In this document: positions 52,912-63,460 of the stretch, piece after piece | Position numbering within the stretch: position 1 is the stretch's first letter | Layout: every line of letters starts with the position of its first letter | Source of the DNA: Actinomyces timonensis DSM 23838 | GTDB taxonomy: Bacteria > Actinomycetota > Actinomycetes > Actinomycetales > Actinomycetaceae | Reading direction: 5' to 3' | Length of the DNA stretch: 64,000 bases | Assembly: GCF_000295095.1 (NCBI RefSeq) | Contig: NZ_JH806634.1 | Span: 508,679 to 572,678 of the forward strand | Position numbers and translations under genes: made by a program | The notes under the pieces: generated by a model | The model's input: the letters and a program-made list of their open reading frames with translations, nothing else | Database searches by the model: none | Told to the model about the DNA's origin: nothing

Positions 52912-54864
52912 ATGAGCCACCACGAGGGATCCGGCAGCGCGGCGAGCGCTGAGGGCGAGCGCACGAGCGGGGCCACCCGTGGCGCCGCTTCCTCGCACCC
53001 GGGCGCGGCCTTCGGCATTCCCGCCGACGCCACCGCCGAGGAGGTCGTCGACGCCGTCTTCGGCACCGGAGGCGCTAGCAGCGGGGATGGCGGCGAGGGG
53101 ATCGACCCCGAGCTCCTGCCCTACCTCGAGGCGGCCGATGACTCCGCGCGGGGCGAGGGCCAGGGAGATCCGGCCTCGGGCCTCAGCCTCGCCGATGCCC
53201 GAGCGGCCGCCAGCGAGCGGGCCGAGGCCCGGCGCGCGGCCGAGGCCCAGGACCTGGAGGCCCTGCGCGAGCTCGTCGCCCACAACATGCTGGCCTCGGG
53301 CGACCCGGACGAGCTCGACGCGCTCCTGGCCGAGGCCGACGCCGACGACTCCGACGACTGGGAGTCCTGGGAACCCGTCCTGCCGGACGCCGAGGGTGAT
53401 CCCGCCGGTGATCCCGACGGCGCGGGGGAGGGCGACCCCGACGGCGAGCAGGATGCCCACCGCCAGGCCCTGCTGGCCGCCGCCCGCGGCGTCGAGGTGT
53501 CCGAGCGCATGAAGCAGGTGGAGGCCGAGATCCTCTCCCGCGCCCCCGAGCACCGCGTCCAGCCCTCCCTGGAGCGCATCGAGGCGGTCATGGACATCCT
53601 GGGCCACCCCGAGCGCTCCTACCGGGTCGTGCACATCACCGGCACCAACGGCAAGACCTCGACGGCCCGCATGACCGAGCGCCTGCTCGCGGCCGCGGGA
53701 CTGCGCACCGGCCGCTTCACCAGCCCGCACCTGGCGACGATCCGCGAGCGCATCAGCCTCGACGGCGAGCCCATCAGCGAGGAGGGCTTCATCGCCGCCT
53801 GGGAGGACGTCGCCCCCTACATCGCGATGGTCGATGAGCGCTCCCAGGCCGATGGCGGCCCGAGGATGAGCTTCTTCGAGGTGCTCACCGTCATGGCGCT
53901 GGCGGCCTTCGCCGACCACCCCGTGGACGCCGCCATCATCGAGGTCGGCATGGGCGGCACGTGGGACTGCACGAATGTCGTGGACTCCGACGTCGAGGTC
54001 ATCACCCCGATCGGCCTCGACCACGCCGCCTGGCTCGGGAGCACGATCCGCGAGGTCGCCGAGAACAAGGCCGGCATCATCAAGGACGGCGCCACCCTCA
54101 TCACCTCGGTCCAGGTGCCCGAGGCCCAGGAGGTCATCGCCGAGGCCGCGGCCGCGCGCCGCGTCGTGTGGCGCCGGGAGCTCGACCCCGAGGAGGATCC
54201 CGGCGAGCCGGGCGCGGGCGAGCTCGCCGTGCGCTCGCGCGAGCTGGCCGTGGGAGGCCAGCTCGTCACGCTGGCCACGGCCGCCGCCGTCTACGAGGAC
54301 GTCTTCGTCCCCCTCCACGGGGAGTACCAGGCGCACAACGCCCTGCTCGCGCTCGCGGCGGCCGAGGCCTTCTTCGGGGGGCGCGCGCTGCCGCCCGCCC
54401 TCGTGGAGGAGGGATTCGCCTCGACGACGTCCCCGGGGCGCCTGGAGGTCCTGCGCTCCTCGCCGACGGTCATCGCCGACGCCGGGCACAACCCGCACGG
54501 CGTGGCGGCCCTCATGCCCGCCGTCGAGGAGGCCTTCGGCTTCTCCCACCTCGTGGCCGTCATGGGCGCGATGGCGGACAAGGACGTCGAGGGAATCCTG
54601 TCGATCCTCGAGCCCGCCTGCGACGCCGTCGTCTGCGTCCCCATCGACTCCCCGCGCGCCATGGACGTCGAGGACCTGGGGGCCGTCGCGCGGGAGGTCT
54701 TCGGAGCCGACCGCGTCCAGGTAGCGCAGACCCTCGCCGACGGCGTCGACCGCGCCGTCGCGCTCTCCGAGGGCGGCGACGCGCCGCTGACCGCCTCAGG
54801 CGTGCTCATCGTGGGCTCGGTGGTCCTCGCGGCCGAGGCCCGGACCCTGTTCCACCGCCCCTGA
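52912..54864 (+). CDS. folC: Folylpolyglutamate synthase/dihydrofolate synthase with long acidic N-terminus
   Basis: 650 residues against about 430-470 for most FolC. The Mur ligase-like core starts near residue 195: QPSLERIEAVMDILGHPERSY, then the P-loop HITGTNGKTST (Lys248), and MGGTWDCTNVVDSDVEVITPIGLDH. The first ~190 residues are acidic and Ala/Gly/Asp-rich without a known fold. GAGGAGGAC before the ATG 52912 supports the long form. It adds glutamate to folates. ileS-folC-ndk is a common actinobacterial arrangement; here the polysaccharide cluster lies between ileS and folC. Confidence 0.92.
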   Translation: MSHHEGSGSAASAEGERTSGATRGAASSHPGAAFGIPADATAEEVVDAVFGTGGASSGDGGEGIDPELLPYLEAADDSARGEGQGDPASGLSLADARAAASERAEARRAAEAQDLEALRELVAHNMLASGDPDELDALLAEADADDSDDWESWEPVLPDAEGDPAGDPDGAGEGDPDGEQDAHRQALLAAARGVEVSERMKQVEAEILSRAPEHRVQPSLERIEAVMDILGHPERSYRVVHITGTNGKTSTARMTERLLAAAGLRTGRFTSPHLATIRERISLDGEPISEEGFIAAWEDVAPYIAMVDERSQADGGPRMSFFEVLTVMALAAFADHPVDAAIIEVGMGGTWDCTNVVDSDVEVITPIGLDHAAWLGSTIREVAENKAGIIKDGATLITSVQVPEAQEVIAEAAAARRVVWRRELDPEEDPGEPGAGELAVRSRELAVGGQLVTLATAAAVYEDVFVPLHGEYQAHNALLALAAAEAFFGGRALPPALVEEGFASTTSPGRLEVLRSSPTVIADAGHNPHGVAALMPAVEEAFGFSHLVAVMGAMADKDVEGILSILEPACDAVVCVPIDSPRAMDVEDLGAVAREVFGADRVQVAQTLADGVDRAVALSEGGDAPLTASGVLIVGSVVLAAEARTLFHRP

Positions 54865-54881
54865 GGGGCGGGGCCGGCGTC

Positions 54882-55961
54882 TCAGCAGGTGTAGCCCTGG
54901 GCCCTGATCTCCTCAAGACGGTCAAGGCTCCCGTCGGCGGGGAAGAGGACCCAGTAGTAGTACATGCTCCTGCCGTCGTTGCCGCTGACAGTGCTGATGG
55001 TGCACCCGTACTGGCCCGCGGCCAGCGGCTCGCCCGTGTCGGGGACGGTCCTCGGCCCGGTGATGCACGACTCGACCTTGAGCGTGGGCGCGTCCTGTGT
55101 CATCACCTCGCGCACCGGCGTGCTCTTCGAGCGGTGCTGCAAGGCGCCGGCGTCGCCCAGCGGGGCGTCCAGCGACTGGGCCCCCGCGTCGGTGACCAGC
55201 GCGGAGATCGCCTCCTGGTCCTGCCTGGCCAGGGCGTCCAGGAGCAGGCTCGCCGTGGCGCTGGCCGTGTTGGCCGGGTCGGAGGAGGAGTGGGAGAGGA
55301 CCGTCAACGAGGGCGCCTGCCACGACAGGACCGCCTGCCCGGTCCCCGAGCCGTTGCGCTCAGTGGCGTCCTGGGGCGTGCGCTCGTGGCTCCACTCCAC
55401 GCGCACGCCCTTCTCGGTGGGGGTCAGGCCCGTGATAACGGGCATGCCGAGGGCGAAGCGCCCAAGGGGCTGGGCCGCCTGGAGACTGCCATCAGGCGTG
55501 TAGACGGCCACGATGTCCTCGTTGCGGGCGCCGTCGAAGCAGGTCAGGCCGACCGCGGCGGCGCCGTCGGGGGTCCCCAGAGCCTCGGGGCCCTTGACCA
55601 CGCGAACCTCTCCCATCGAGCCCACGGGGGCTGAGCCGCCGGACATGGTGACAGTGGCGGGGCTCGCGGCAAGATCCTGGCCGTAGTAGCCGCCCGCGAG
55701 CTGCGAGCCGTCGGTGCAGATGGCGGGCACATCGAGCTCGCCATTGGTGATCTGGCTGGAGGTGAGCGGCGTGGGAGCCGGCGGGAGCGCGGAGGAGGAG
55801 TCGACGGGCGCTAAGGGCGTGCCGGTCGGAGTCTCCATCGCCGTGGGCTCTGAGGCGCTTGGGGCACTGGTGGTGGGGGAGGCCCCGCACGCTGCCACCG
55901 CGAGCACGAGGGGCGCCAGGAGGACGGACAGGCGCAGGCGGGGGACCTGAGGACGCGACAT
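54882..55961 (-). CDS. Uncharacterised lipoprotein
   Basis: 359 residues. The signal peptide ends in the lipobox LAVAAC and is followed by a Ser/Thr/Pro-rich linker (to about residue 75). The mature part contains several Cys (ICTDG, LTCFDG, ESCITG, YGCTIS, GYTC) and no domain I recognise. The ATG 55961 is behind GAAGGAG; a longer frame is a shadow. It is convergent with folC and divergent from ndk. Surface-exposed; function unknown. Confidence 0.8.
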   Translation of the reverse strand: MSRPQVPRLRLSVLLAPLVLAVAACGASPTTSAPSASEPTAMETPTGTPLAPVDSSSALPPAPTPLTSSQITNGELDVPAICTDGSQLAGGYYGQDLAASPATVTMSGGSAPVGSMGEVRVVKGPEALGTPDGAAAVGLTCFDGARNEDIVAVYTPDGSLQAAQPLGRFALGMPVITGLTPTEKGVRVEWSHERTPQDATERNGSGTGQAVLSWQAPSLTVLSHSSSDPANTASATASLLLDALARQDQEAISALVTDAGAQSLDAPLGDAGALQHRSKSTPVREVMTQDAPTLKVESCITGPRTVPDTGEPLAAGQYGCTISTVSGNDGRSMYYYWVLFPADGSLDRLEEIRAQGYTC

Positions 55962-56116
55962 GGCTCTCCTTCGAGCAACCGGGGCGGGGCGCCAACATCC
56001 TAGTCGCGTGATGCCCGCCTCGTGTAGTCTCCGGCCCACGATCGCCCGGTTGCCAGGCCGGGCGACGCCGTCCCCGAACCCGACCTGCCCGACGCGGCAG
56101 ACCACTAGGAGCCCCG

Positions 56117-56548
56117 ATGACCGCCACCTCCAGCCGAATCCTCATCCTCATCAAGCCCGACGGCGTGCGCCGCCGCCTCACCGGGGAGATCCTGCGCCGC
56201 ATCGAGGCCAAGGGCTACGCCCTGGCTGCCCTCAAGCTCCTCACCCCCACCGAGGAGGTCCTCGCGGCCCACTACGCCGAGCACGTCGAGCGCCCCTTCT
56301 ACCCCGGCCTCGTGGAGTACATGACCTCCGGGCCCGTGGTCGCCGCCGTGGTCGAGGGCCACCGCGTCGTCGAGGGCTGCCGCTCCCTCATGGGCGCCAC
56401 CGATCCGACGGCGGCGGCCCCCGGCACGATCCGCGGCGACCTGGCGCGCGACTGGGGCTCGAGCGCCATCGAGAACCTCATCCACGGCTCTGACTCCGAG
56501 GAGTCGGCCGCCCGCGAGATCGCCATCTGGTTCCCCGAGCTCGGCTGA
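56117..56548 (+). CDS. ndk: Nucleoside-diphosphate kinase
   Basis: 143 residues, normal length. N-terminal LIKPDGVRRRLTGEI, FYPGLVEYMTSGPVVA, the ATDP segment and the active-site histidine His123 in NLIHGSDS. It balances NTP pools by phosphohistidine transfer from ATP. It follows the lipoprotein gene divergently. Confidence 0.97.
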   Translation: MTATSSRILILIKPDGVRRRLTGEILRRIEAKGYALAALKLLTPTEEVLAAHYAEHVERPFYPGLVEYMTSGPVVAAVVEGHRVVEGCRSLMGATDPTAAAPGTIRGDLARDWGSSAIENLIHGSDSEESAAREIAIWFPELG

Positions 56549-56568
56549 GCCCCTCGCTCCGCTAACGA

Positions 56569-56601
56569 CGGCGGCCCGCCCCGAGATGGGGCGGGCCGCC
56601 G
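56569..56601. terminator. Bidirectional terminator between ndk and the L,D-transpeptidase
   Basis: A perfect 14-bp stem, CGGCGGCCCGCCCC with GGGGCGGGCCGCCG, has a GAGAT loop. It serves two convergent genes. Confidence 0.85.
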
Positions 56602-56626
56602 CCGCGCTAGGGGCGTCCGGGGCCGA

Positions 56627-58111
56627 TCAGTGGTGGCTGACCACCGTCGTGCCGATCTCCGCCCAGCTGTAGATCCACTGGGCCTCCGACACCGGCATGT
56701 TGATGCAGCCGTGGGAGCCCGAGTAGCCGAAGCTGGAGCGCCACGGGGCGCCGTGGAAGGCGTAGCCGCTGTAGAAGTAGCTGACCCACGGCACGTCCTC
56801 GGTGCGGTAGCGGGTGCCGTCGGCGTTGTCGCCCTCCATCGTCTGCGAGGGCAGCTGCAGGTAGACGTGGTAGGTGCCCGTGACCGTCGGGGTGGCGGCG
56901 GCGCCGTCGACCATGGACACCGGGCCGCGCACGACGGTCGCGCCCTCGTAGGCGGTCACGGTCTTGTCCGAGAGGTTGACGTCCACCCACTTCTCACCGG
57001 GAGCCGCCTGGTAGTTGAGGTTCTCGGCGCCGTCGGCGATGGTCCGCTGCGTCCACTTCTCCTCGCCGACCTCCATCTCGAAGGTCCCGGAGTAGCCGGT
57101 GCCCTTGCCCAGGGCCTCGGAGATCGAGGTGGACAGGGCGTCGGCGTTCTTGACCGTCTGGCTCTTGACGGCCTCGACGGGGGTAGCGACGACATCGCCC
57201 TTGGAGTTGACGTTCCTCGTGCCCTCGACCTCGTCGACCTTCTCCTCGCTGGCCTGGTTGGCCACCCAGGACGAGACCTTGGTGGAGTCGATCGACAGGG
57301 TGGGGGCGGCGTCGTTGCCCGCCGTCACGGTGATCCAGGAGGCCTTCGTGGAGGCATCGGGGCTGTAGGAGCTCTTGCCGGAGGCGTCGGAGATCGTCAC
57401 GTCCTGGCTGATCCAGTTGTTCGCCGTGTCGGCCACGGCCTGGGCGTCCGCGTCCGAGACCGCCGGGGGCTGGGTGGTCATCGACACCGAGGCGCTGGCG
57501 GGTGAGAGGGTCGAGGCGGCCTCGGCGCCGGCCTGGGTCAAGGGGGCGGGGTCGATGCTCGCCCCGGACACGGCCGGTGTCACCGTGAACGACGTGCCCT
57601 CCGCGTCGAGCGCGATCCCCGCGTTGCTCGCGCGGACCTTGTCGGCGGGGATGAGGGAGGACGCGTAGTCCTTGGCGACGGCGTCATCCGTGGTCGTGAC
57701 CACGGGAAGGTCCTCGGAGGAGAAAAGCGCGGTCAGGCGATCGCCGATGCTCTCGCTGCGCGCCAGCGCGGCGTCGGCCGTCGCGCCCGCGTCCACGGTG
57801 ATGCCGAGGTCCGCCAGTGTCGCGGTGGCGGTCACGTCGCCTGAGACCGCGACGGTGGCCGACTCAGCCTTCGATGTGATCATCGAGGCGATCTCGTCGC
57901 GGGTCATGCCCGACACATCGGTCCCGGCGATCGCCGTTCCGGGGACGGCGCGATCGGCGTAGTGGCTTGTGTAGGCGTAAGCGCCCGTGCCCAAGCAGGC
58001 CACGAGCAGCAGGAGTCCGAGCCCCGCCCACAGGGGCCAGCGGCGGTGGCGCGCGGGATCCGCCGCCTCCACCGCCTCTGCGCTGTTGTCCAGAAGAGTC
58101 TCTCCGGTCAT
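56627..58111 (-). CDS. L,D-transpeptidase, second copy
   Basis: 494 residues. A single membrane segment (about 25-47) anchors an outer part with two YoaR-like peptidoglycan-binding repeats (first with PGTAIAGTDVSGM) and the YkuD domain with FHGAPWRSSFG and SHGCINMP, nucleophile Cys469. It makes 3-3 cell-wall links. It is a paralogue of the gene at 6541-7986 (shared EKWVDVNL and IGTTVV segments). Its leader carries a very stable hairpin. Confidence 0.9.
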   Translation of the reverse strand: MTGETLLDNSAEAVEAADPARHRRWPLWAGLGLLLLVACLGTGAYAYTSHYADRAVPGTAIAGTDVSGMTRDEIASMITSKAESATVAVSGDVTATATLADLGITVDAGATADAALARSESIGDRLTALFSSEDLPVVTTTDDAVAKDYASSLIPADKVRASNAGIALDAEGTSFTVTPAVSGASIDPAPLTQAGAEAASTLSPASASVSMTTQPPAVSDADAQAVADTANNWISQDVTISDASGKSSYSPDASTKASWITVTAGNDAAPTLSIDSTKVSSWVANQASEEKVDEVEGTRNVNSKGDVVATPVEAVKSQTVKNADALSTSISEALGKGTGYSGTFEMEVGEEKWTQRTIADGAENLNYQAAPGEKWVDVNLSDKTVTAYEGATVVRGPVSMVDGAAATPTVTGTYHVYLQLPSQTMEGDNADGTRYRTEDVPWVSYFYSGYAFHGAPWRSSFGYSGSHGCINMPVSEAQWIYSWAEIGTTVVSHH

Positions 58112-58128
58112 CTCATGCTTTCGATCAT

Positions 58129-58172
58129 GCGCGCCCCCTGCGCCCCCTCCTTGGGGAGGGGTAGGGGCGCGC
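58129..58172 (-). other. Stable leader hairpin upstream of the second L,D-transpeptidase
   Basis: Outer arms GCGCGCCCC (58129-58137) and GGGGCGCGC (58164-58172) are a perfect 9-bp stem, and an inner CCCCTCC/GGGGAGG stem continues it. It is 17 nt from the start codon, so it would be within the leader of the minus-strand mRNA and might limit ribosome access. Confidence 0.55.
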
Positions 58173-58218
58173 TATTCCTGCCCAGTCCCGCGAGCGCGCA
58201 GGAACCAGCCATGAAACC

Positions 58219-58247
58219 ATCACACGCTACTCCGCCCGCTGAGTCAA
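58219..58247 (-). promoter_or_regulatory. Promoter of the second L,D-transpeptidase
   Basis: On the minus strand TTGACT (58247-58242) and TGTGAT (58224-58219) are 17 bp apart, about 107 nt upstream of the ATG. Confidence 0.45.
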
Positions 58248-58440
58248 CGCCCTTGTCTGCATGTTCCCTGTGAGATCTCTTAACGGGCCTGGGAATCCGC
58301 GGGTCATGGGGCACATGATGGGGAGTCGTCCCCGCGGGCGGTACCAGTGGGTGGACGGGGCTCGGCCGGGCGGAGCGCCGGCGCGGCGGGCCCCGATGGG
58401 CGCTGCCGCCCCGTGGGCGCGCGCCCAGCAGCGGCATGAC

Positions 58441-58446
58441 TAGACT
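58441..58446 (+). promoter_or_regulatory. Possible -10 of a leaderless gatCAB transcript
   Basis: TAGACT stands 7 nt before the ATG at 58454, the spacing seen in actinobacterial leaderless genes, and no Shine-Dalgarno is present. No good -35 is visible. Confidence 0.45.
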
Positions 58447-58453
58447 CCTGCCC

Positions 58454-58759
58454 ATGTCTGCCATCTCCTCCGCCGAGGTCGCGCGGGTCGCGGCTCTCGC
58501 GCGCGTGGCCCTGACCGATGAGGAGGTGACGCGCCTGGCCGGAGAGCTGGACGCCGTCGCCTCCTCCTTCGCCCGGGTCACCTCCGTTGTCACCCCCGAT
58601 CTGCCGGCGACCTCCCACCCCGTGCCGCTGGCCAATGTCCTGCGCGAGGACGTCCCCGGTCCGACGCTCGACGTCGACGAGCTCCTCGCCGGCGCCCCCG
58701 CGGCCGAGGACTCCATGTTCCTCGTGCCCCAGATCCTCGGAGAGGAGTCCGGCTCATGA
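58454..58759 (+). CDS. gatC: Asp-tRNA(Asn)/Glu-tRNA(Gln) amidotransferase subunit C
   Basis: 101 residues. Helical N-terminus with [21 protein letters not shown] and [10 protein letters not shown], and the C-terminal extended part with REDVPGP that wraps GatA/GatB. The ATG at 58454 is chosen over the one at 58436. GatC stabilises GatA. It overlaps gatA by 4 nt. Confidence 0.93.
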   Translation: MSAISSAEVARVAALARVALTDEEVTRLAGELDAVASSFARVTSVVTPDLPATSHPVPLANVLREDVPGPTLDVDELLAGAPAAEDSMFLVPQILGEESGS

Positions 58760-60294
58760 GCGACGCCCGCTCCCTGCCCTCCCTCATCCGCTCCACCGCC
58801 GCCGAGCAGGCGGCCGCCCTGGCCAGCGGCGAGGTGAGCTCCCGCGAGCTCACCAGCGCCCACCTGGAGCGCATCACCGCCGTCGACGGCGCCGTCGGCG
58901 CCTTCCTCGACGTCGACGTGGACAAGGCCCTGGCCGATGCCGACGCCGCCGACGCCGCCCGGCGCGAGGACAGCGGCGCCCCGCATGAGCTCACCGGCGT
59001 GCCCGTGGCCGTCAAGGACCTCTTCGCCACCCGCGGCCAGGTCACCACGGCCGCCTCCAAGATCCTTGAGGGATGGGTGCCGCCCTACGACGCGACGGCC
59101 GTCACCGCCCTGCGAGGGGCGCGCCTGCCGATCCTGGGCAAGACCAACCTCGACGAGTTCGCCATGGGCGGCTCCACCGAGCACTCCGCCTTCAAGCGCA
59201 CCGCCAACCCGTGGGACCTCGGACGGATCCCCGGCGGCTCATCCGGCGGCTCGGCCGCCGCCGTCGGCTCCTACGAGGCGCCGCTCGCCCTGGGCACGGA
59301 CACCGGCGGCTCCATCCGCCAGCCCGCCGCCGTCACCGGCACCGTCGGCGTCAAGCCGACCTACGGCACCGTCTCGCGCTTCGGCGTCATCGCCATGGCC
59401 TCCTCCCTGGACACCCCCGGCCCCATGGCCCGCACCGTCCTGGACACGGCCCTCCTCCACGACGTCGTCGGCGCGCACGACCCGCTGGACTCCACCTCGC
59501 TCGCCGACGCCCCCCGCGGCATGGCCGCCATCGTCCGCGCCGCCCAGGCCGGGCGGGATCTCACCGGCCTGCGCGTGGGCGTCATCTCCGAGCTCGACGG
59601 CGGCGAGGGCTACGACCCCGGCGTCCTGGACTCCTTCCACGCCGCCCTCGGCCTGCTCGAGGCGGCGGGCGCGAGCGTGGAGACCATCAGCCTGCCCCAC
59701 CTGGAGTACGCGCTCGACGCCTACTACCTCATCATGCCCGCCGAGGTGTCCTCCAACCTCGCCCGCTATGACGGCATGCGCTACGGCCTGCGCGTCGAGC
59801 CGGCCAGTGGGCCCGTCACCGCCGAGACCGTCATGGCCGCGACCCGCGGCGCGGGATTCGGCGATGAGGCCAAGCGGCGCATCATCCTGGGCACCCACGT
59901 GCTCTCCGCGGGCTACTACGACGCCTACTACGGGTCCGCCCAGAAGGTCCGCACCCTCGTGCAGCGCGACTTCGCCGCCGCCTGGGAGCGCGCCGATGTG
60001 CTCGTCTCCCCGACGGCGCCGATCACCGCCTACCGCTTCGGGGAGAAGGACGATCCCCTGGCGATGTACAAGCTGGACGTCACGACGATCCCGGCCAACC
60101 TCGCCGGAATCCCGGGCATGAGCCTGCCATCGGGGCTGAGCGGCGGTCTGCCGGTCGGCTTCCAGATCCTGGCGCCCCAGCGCGCCGACGACCGCCTCTA
60201 CCGCGTTGGCGCGGTCCTCGAGGCGGCACTGGAGGAGACCTGGGGCGGGCACCTGCTGGCCCAGGCCCCCGAGCTGGAGGAGGAGCAGCGATGA
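58756..60294 (+). CDS. gatA: Asp-tRNA(Asn)/Glu-tRNA(Gln) amidotransferase subunit A
   Basis: 512 residues, amidase signature family. The catalytic Lys-Ser-Ser triad is visible in [22 protein letters not shown] and [11 protein letters not shown]. It releases ammonia from glutamine for transfer to misacylated tRNA. It overlaps gatC and gatB by 4 nt each, forming one translational unit. Confidence 0.96.
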   Translation: MSDARSLPSLIRSTAAEQAAALASGEVSSRELTSAHLERITAVDGAVGAFLDVDVDKALADADAADAARREDSGAPHELTGVPVAVKDLFATRGQVTTAASKILEGWVPPYDATAVTALRGARLPILGKTNLDEFAMGGSTEHSAFKRTANPWDLGRIPGGSSGGSAAAVGSYEAPLALGTDTGGSIRQPAAVTGTVGVKPTYGTVSRFGVIAMASSLDTPGPMARTVLDTALLHDVVGAHDPLDSTSLADAPRGMAAIVRAAQAGRDLTGLRVGVISELDGGEGYDPGVLDSFHAALGLLEAAGASVETISLPHLEYALDAYYLIMPAEVSSNLARYDGMRYGLRVEPASGPVTAETVMAATRGAGFGDEAKRRIILGTHVLSAGYYDAYYGSAQKVRTLVQRDFAAAWERADVLVSPTAPITAYRFGEKDDPLAMYKLDVTTIPANLAGIPGMSLPSGLSGGLPVGFQILAPQRADDRLYRVGAVLEAALEETWGGHLLAQAPELEEEQR

Positions 60295-61787
60295 GCGACA
60301 CCCTGATGGACTACGACGAGGCCGTGCGCCGCTACGACCCGGTCATCGGGCTGGAGGTGCACGTCGAGCTCGGCACCGCCACGAAGATGTTCGACGCCGC
60401 CCCCAACGCCTTCGGCGGGGAGCCGAACTCCCGCGTCACCCCCACCTCCGTGGGCCTTCCCGGCGCTCTGCCGGTGGTCAACAAGCGGGGCGTGGAGTAC
60501 GCCATCCGCATCGGCCTGGCGCTGGGCTGCCAGATCGCCGAGTCCTGCCGCTTCGCTAGGAAGAACTACTTCTACCCCGACCTGGCCAAGGACTTCCAGA
60601 CCTCCCAGTCCGACGAGCCCATCGCCTTCGACGGCGCCCTGGAGGTCGAGCTCGAGGACGGCTCGCTGTTCACGGTGCCCATCGAGCGGGCCCACATGGA
60701 GGAGGACGCCGGCAAGAACACCCACATCGGTGGCGCCGACGGCCGCATCGAGGGCGCCAGCCACTCCCTCGTGGACTACAACCGCGCGGGCGTGCCGCTG
60801 GTGGAGATCGTCTCCCGCCCGATCATCGGCGCCGGGGCGAGGGCCCCGGAGGTGGCCGCCGCCTACGTGCGCTCCCTGCGTGACATCTTCCGCGCGCTCG
60901 GGGTCAGCGAGGCCCGCATGGAGCGCGGCAATGTGCGCGCCGACGTCAACGTCTCCCTGCGCGAGGGCCCGGACGCGCCGCTGGGCACCCGCACCGAGAC
61001 GAAGAACGTCAACACCTTCCGCGGGATCGACGCCGTCATCCGCTACGAGATCTCCCGCCAGGCCGCCATTCTGGCGGCCGGGGGCGAGGTCCTCCAGGAG
61101 ACCCGCCACGGCCAGGCCGACGGCACCACGCGCGCCGGGCGCGTGAAGTCCGACGCCGACGACTACCGCTACTTCCCCGAGCCCGATCTCGTGCCCGTTG
61201 CCCCCAGCCGCGAGTGGGTCGAGGAGATCCGGGCCTCCCTGCCCGAGCTGCCCGCCGCCAAGCGGCGCCGTCTCAAGGCCGAATGGGGCCTCAGCGACAC
61301 CGAGATGAGCGACGTCGTCAACGCCGGCGCCCTGGAGCTCATCGAGGCCACCGCCCAGGCGGGAACCACCGGCCAGGCCGCCCGCAAGTGGTGGATGGGC
61401 GAGCTCGCCCGCACCGCCAAGGAGCAGGAGGCCGCGCTGGAGGATCTGGCGATCACCCCTGCCCAGGTCGCCGAGCTCCAGGGGCTGGTCGACGCCGGGC
61501 GGCTGACCGACAAGCTCGCGCGGCAGGTCCTAGCCGGAGTGCTCGCGGGCGAGGGCGATCCCGAGGCGGTTGTCTCCGCGCGCGGCCTGGAGGTCGTCTC
61601 CGACGAGTCCGCCCTCCTGGCCGCCGTCGATGAGGCGCTGGCCGCGCAGCCCGATGTCGCCGACAAGATCCGCGGCGGCAAGGTCCAGGCCGCCGGCGCG
61701 ATCGTGGGCGCCGTCATGAAGGCCACCAGGGGACAGGCCGACGCGAAGCGCGTGCGCGAGCTCATCATGGAGCGCGTCCAGGGCTGA
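60291..61787 (+). CDS. gatB: Asp-tRNA(Asn)/Glu-tRNA(Gln) amidotransferase subunit B
   Basis: 498 residues. The cradle domain starts with [10 protein letters not shown] and continues with the [15 protein letters not shown] and [11 protein letters not shown] signatures. The C-terminal tail has the YqeY-like tRNA-binding part ([20 protein letters not shown]). It binds the tRNA and phosphorylates the carboxyl group. Last gene of the operon. Confidence 0.96.
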   Translation: MSDTLMDYDEAVRRYDPVIGLEVHVELGTATKMFDAAPNAFGGEPNSRVTPTSVGLPGALPVVNKRGVEYAIRIGLALGCQIAESCRFARKNYFYPDLAKDFQTSQSDEPIAFDGALEVELEDGSLFTVPIERAHMEEDAGKNTHIGGADGRIEGASHSLVDYNRAGVPLVEIVSRPIIGAGARAPEVAAAYVRSLRDIFRALGVSEARMERGNVRADVNVSLREGPDAPLGTRTETKNVNTFRGIDAVIRYEISRQAAILAAGGEVLQETRHGQADGTTRAGRVKSDADDYRYFPEPDLVPVAPSREWVEEIRASLPELPAAKRRRLKAEWGLSDTEMSDVVNAGALELIEATAQAGTTGQAARKWWMGELARTAKEQEAALEDLAITPAQVAELQGLVDAGRLTDKLARQVLAGVLAGEGDPEAVVSARGLEVVSDESALLAAVDEALAAQPDVADKIRGGKVQAAGAIVGAVMKATRGQADAKRVRELIMERVQG

Positions 61788-61807
61788 GGCCGGCGCCCCC
61801 GACCACC

Positions 61808-61853
61808 GGTGCCCCGGCGCGCCCGCCCTTCGGGGTGGGCGCGCCGGGGCACC
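61808..61853 (+). terminator. Terminator after gatB
   Basis: A 17-bp perfect stem GGTGCCCCGGCGCGCCC with GGGCGCGCCGGGGCACC encloses a small CCC-TTC-GGGG core. Confidence 0.9.
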
Positions 61854-62042
61854 GCCCCATGAGGAGCGGGGAGGGCGGGGCCGGCTGGTGCCGGCTGGGG
61901 AATCAGACAACCGCGACTCGTCTTGCCTGATGGTCGCACCGGGTCCGATCCGTGGGGCGAGGGGGATAGTCTTCGGCCGAATCAATCCCATCCCAGGTGG
62001 TCGGCGACTGGCGCCGACGGACACCGCCTCGAAGGAGCCAGC

Positions 62043-63428
62043 ATGGTCCAGCCCAGCCCTAGTTACACCGTGGCCCTGCACATGGAGGTTTCCGCGTCCC
62101 AGCGGGTCGTCGCGAAACTGGTGGACACCGCCACCGCGACGGGCGCCGTCGTCACCGGTGTGGACGTCTCGGACTCCGACGGCGACAGCCTCGTCGTCGA
62201 CCTGACCGCCGACACCCGCGACTCCGTCCACCGCGGCGAGCTCGTCAAGGCCCTGCGCGCCATCGACGGCGTCATCGTCGAGAACGTCGGCGACTCCACC
62301 TTCCTCGCCCACGTGGGCGGCAAGATCGAGATCGCGTCGAAGTACCCTGTGCGCAACCGCCGCGACCTCGCCCGCGTCTACACCCCCGGTGTGGCCCGCG
62401 TCTGCAAGGCCATTCACGACCACCCCGAGCGGGCCCGCAAGCTGACCATCAAGAAGAACACCGTCGCCGTGGTCACCGACGGCACGGCCGTGCTCGGCCT
62501 GGGGGACATCGGCCCGGCAGCGGCGATGCCCGTCATGGAGGGCAAGGCGATCCTCTTCAAGCAGTTCGGCGGCGTCGACGCCTGGCCCGTTGCCCTGGAC
62601 ACGAAGGATCCTGAGGAGATCATCGCGATCTGCAAGGCGATCGCCCCGGCCTACGGCGGCATCAACCTCGAGGACATCGCCGCCCCCAAGTGCTTCGACA
62701 TCGAGGCCCGCCTGCGCGAGGAGCTCGACATCCCCGTCTTCCACGACGACCAGCACGGAACCGCCGTCGTCACGCTCGCCGCCCTCATCAACGCCCTCAA
62801 GGTGGTCGGCAAGCGCATCGAGGACGTGCGCATCGTCCTGTCCGGCGTGGGCGCGGCGGGCAGCGCCATCGCCAAGCTGCTCATGGCGCACGGCGCCACG
62901 GACATCGTGGGCTACGGGCGCGCCGGCGCCCTGTACAGCGGGGACACCGAGGGGATGAACGAACACCGCAAGTGGCTCGCCGAGAACACCAACCCCCGGG
63001 GCATCACGGGCACGCTCAAGGAGGGCCTGGCCGGCGCCGATGTCTTCATCGGGGTCTCCAGCGGCAACCTGCTGACCCCCGAGGACCTGGACGTCATGGC
63101 CGAGGGCGCCATCGTCTTCGCCATGGCGAACCCGACGCCGGAGGTCGACCCTATCGGCGCCGCCGAGCACGTGAGCGTCGTGGCCACCGGCCGCTCGGAC
63201 TTCCCCAACCAGATCAACAACGTCCTGGCCTTCCCCGGTCTCTTCCGGGGCCTGCTCGACACGGGGATCACCAACATCTCCACCGAGCTCCTTCGCGCCG
63301 CTGCCACCGGAATCGCCTCGGTGATCAGCGACGACGAGATCAGCCCCGTCTACATCATCCCCAACGCCTTCGACACGCGCGTGGCCGACGCCGTGGCCGT
63401 GGCCGTGCGCCGCTTCGCCGAGGACTGA
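62043..63428 (+). CDS. NAD-dependent malic enzyme with N-terminal ACT domain
   Basis: 461 residues. The first ~80 residues form an ACT-like regulatory domain ([23 protein letters not shown]). The malic enzyme core shows [52 protein letters not shown] and the nucleotide site [15 protein letters not shown]. It decarboxylates malate to pyruvate. The ATG 62043 is behind GAAGGAG. A long terminator follows. Confidence 0.93.
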   Translation: MVQPSPSYTVALHMEVSASQRVVAKLVDTATATGAVVTGVDVSDSDGDSLVVDLTADTRDSVHRGELVKALRAIDGVIVENVGDSTFLAHVGGKIEIASKYPVRNRRDLARVYTPGVARVCKAIHDHPERARKLTIKKNTVAVVTDGTAVLGLGDIGPAAAMPVMEGKAILFKQFGGVDAWPVALDTKDPEEIIAICKAIAPAYGGINLEDIAAPKCFDIEARLREELDIPVFHDDQHGTAVVTLAALINALKVVGKRIEDVRIVLSGVGAAGSAIAKLLMAHGATDIVGYGRAGALYSGDTEGMNEHRKWLAENTNPRGITGTLKEGLAGADVFIGVSSGNLLTPEDLDVMAEGAIVFAMANPTPEVDPIGAAEHVSVVATGRSDFPNQINNVLAFPGLFRGLLDTGITNISTELLRAAATGIASVISDDEISPVYIIPNAFDTRVADAVAVAVRRFAED

Positions 63429-63460
63429 GGGGACTAAAGCTCCCGGCAGCGGTTGACGGG

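Noticed and set aside
52750-54549. 599-codon minus-strand frame over folC
   Set aside because: Gly/Val/Asp-rich shadow of the folC frame with no family resemblance.
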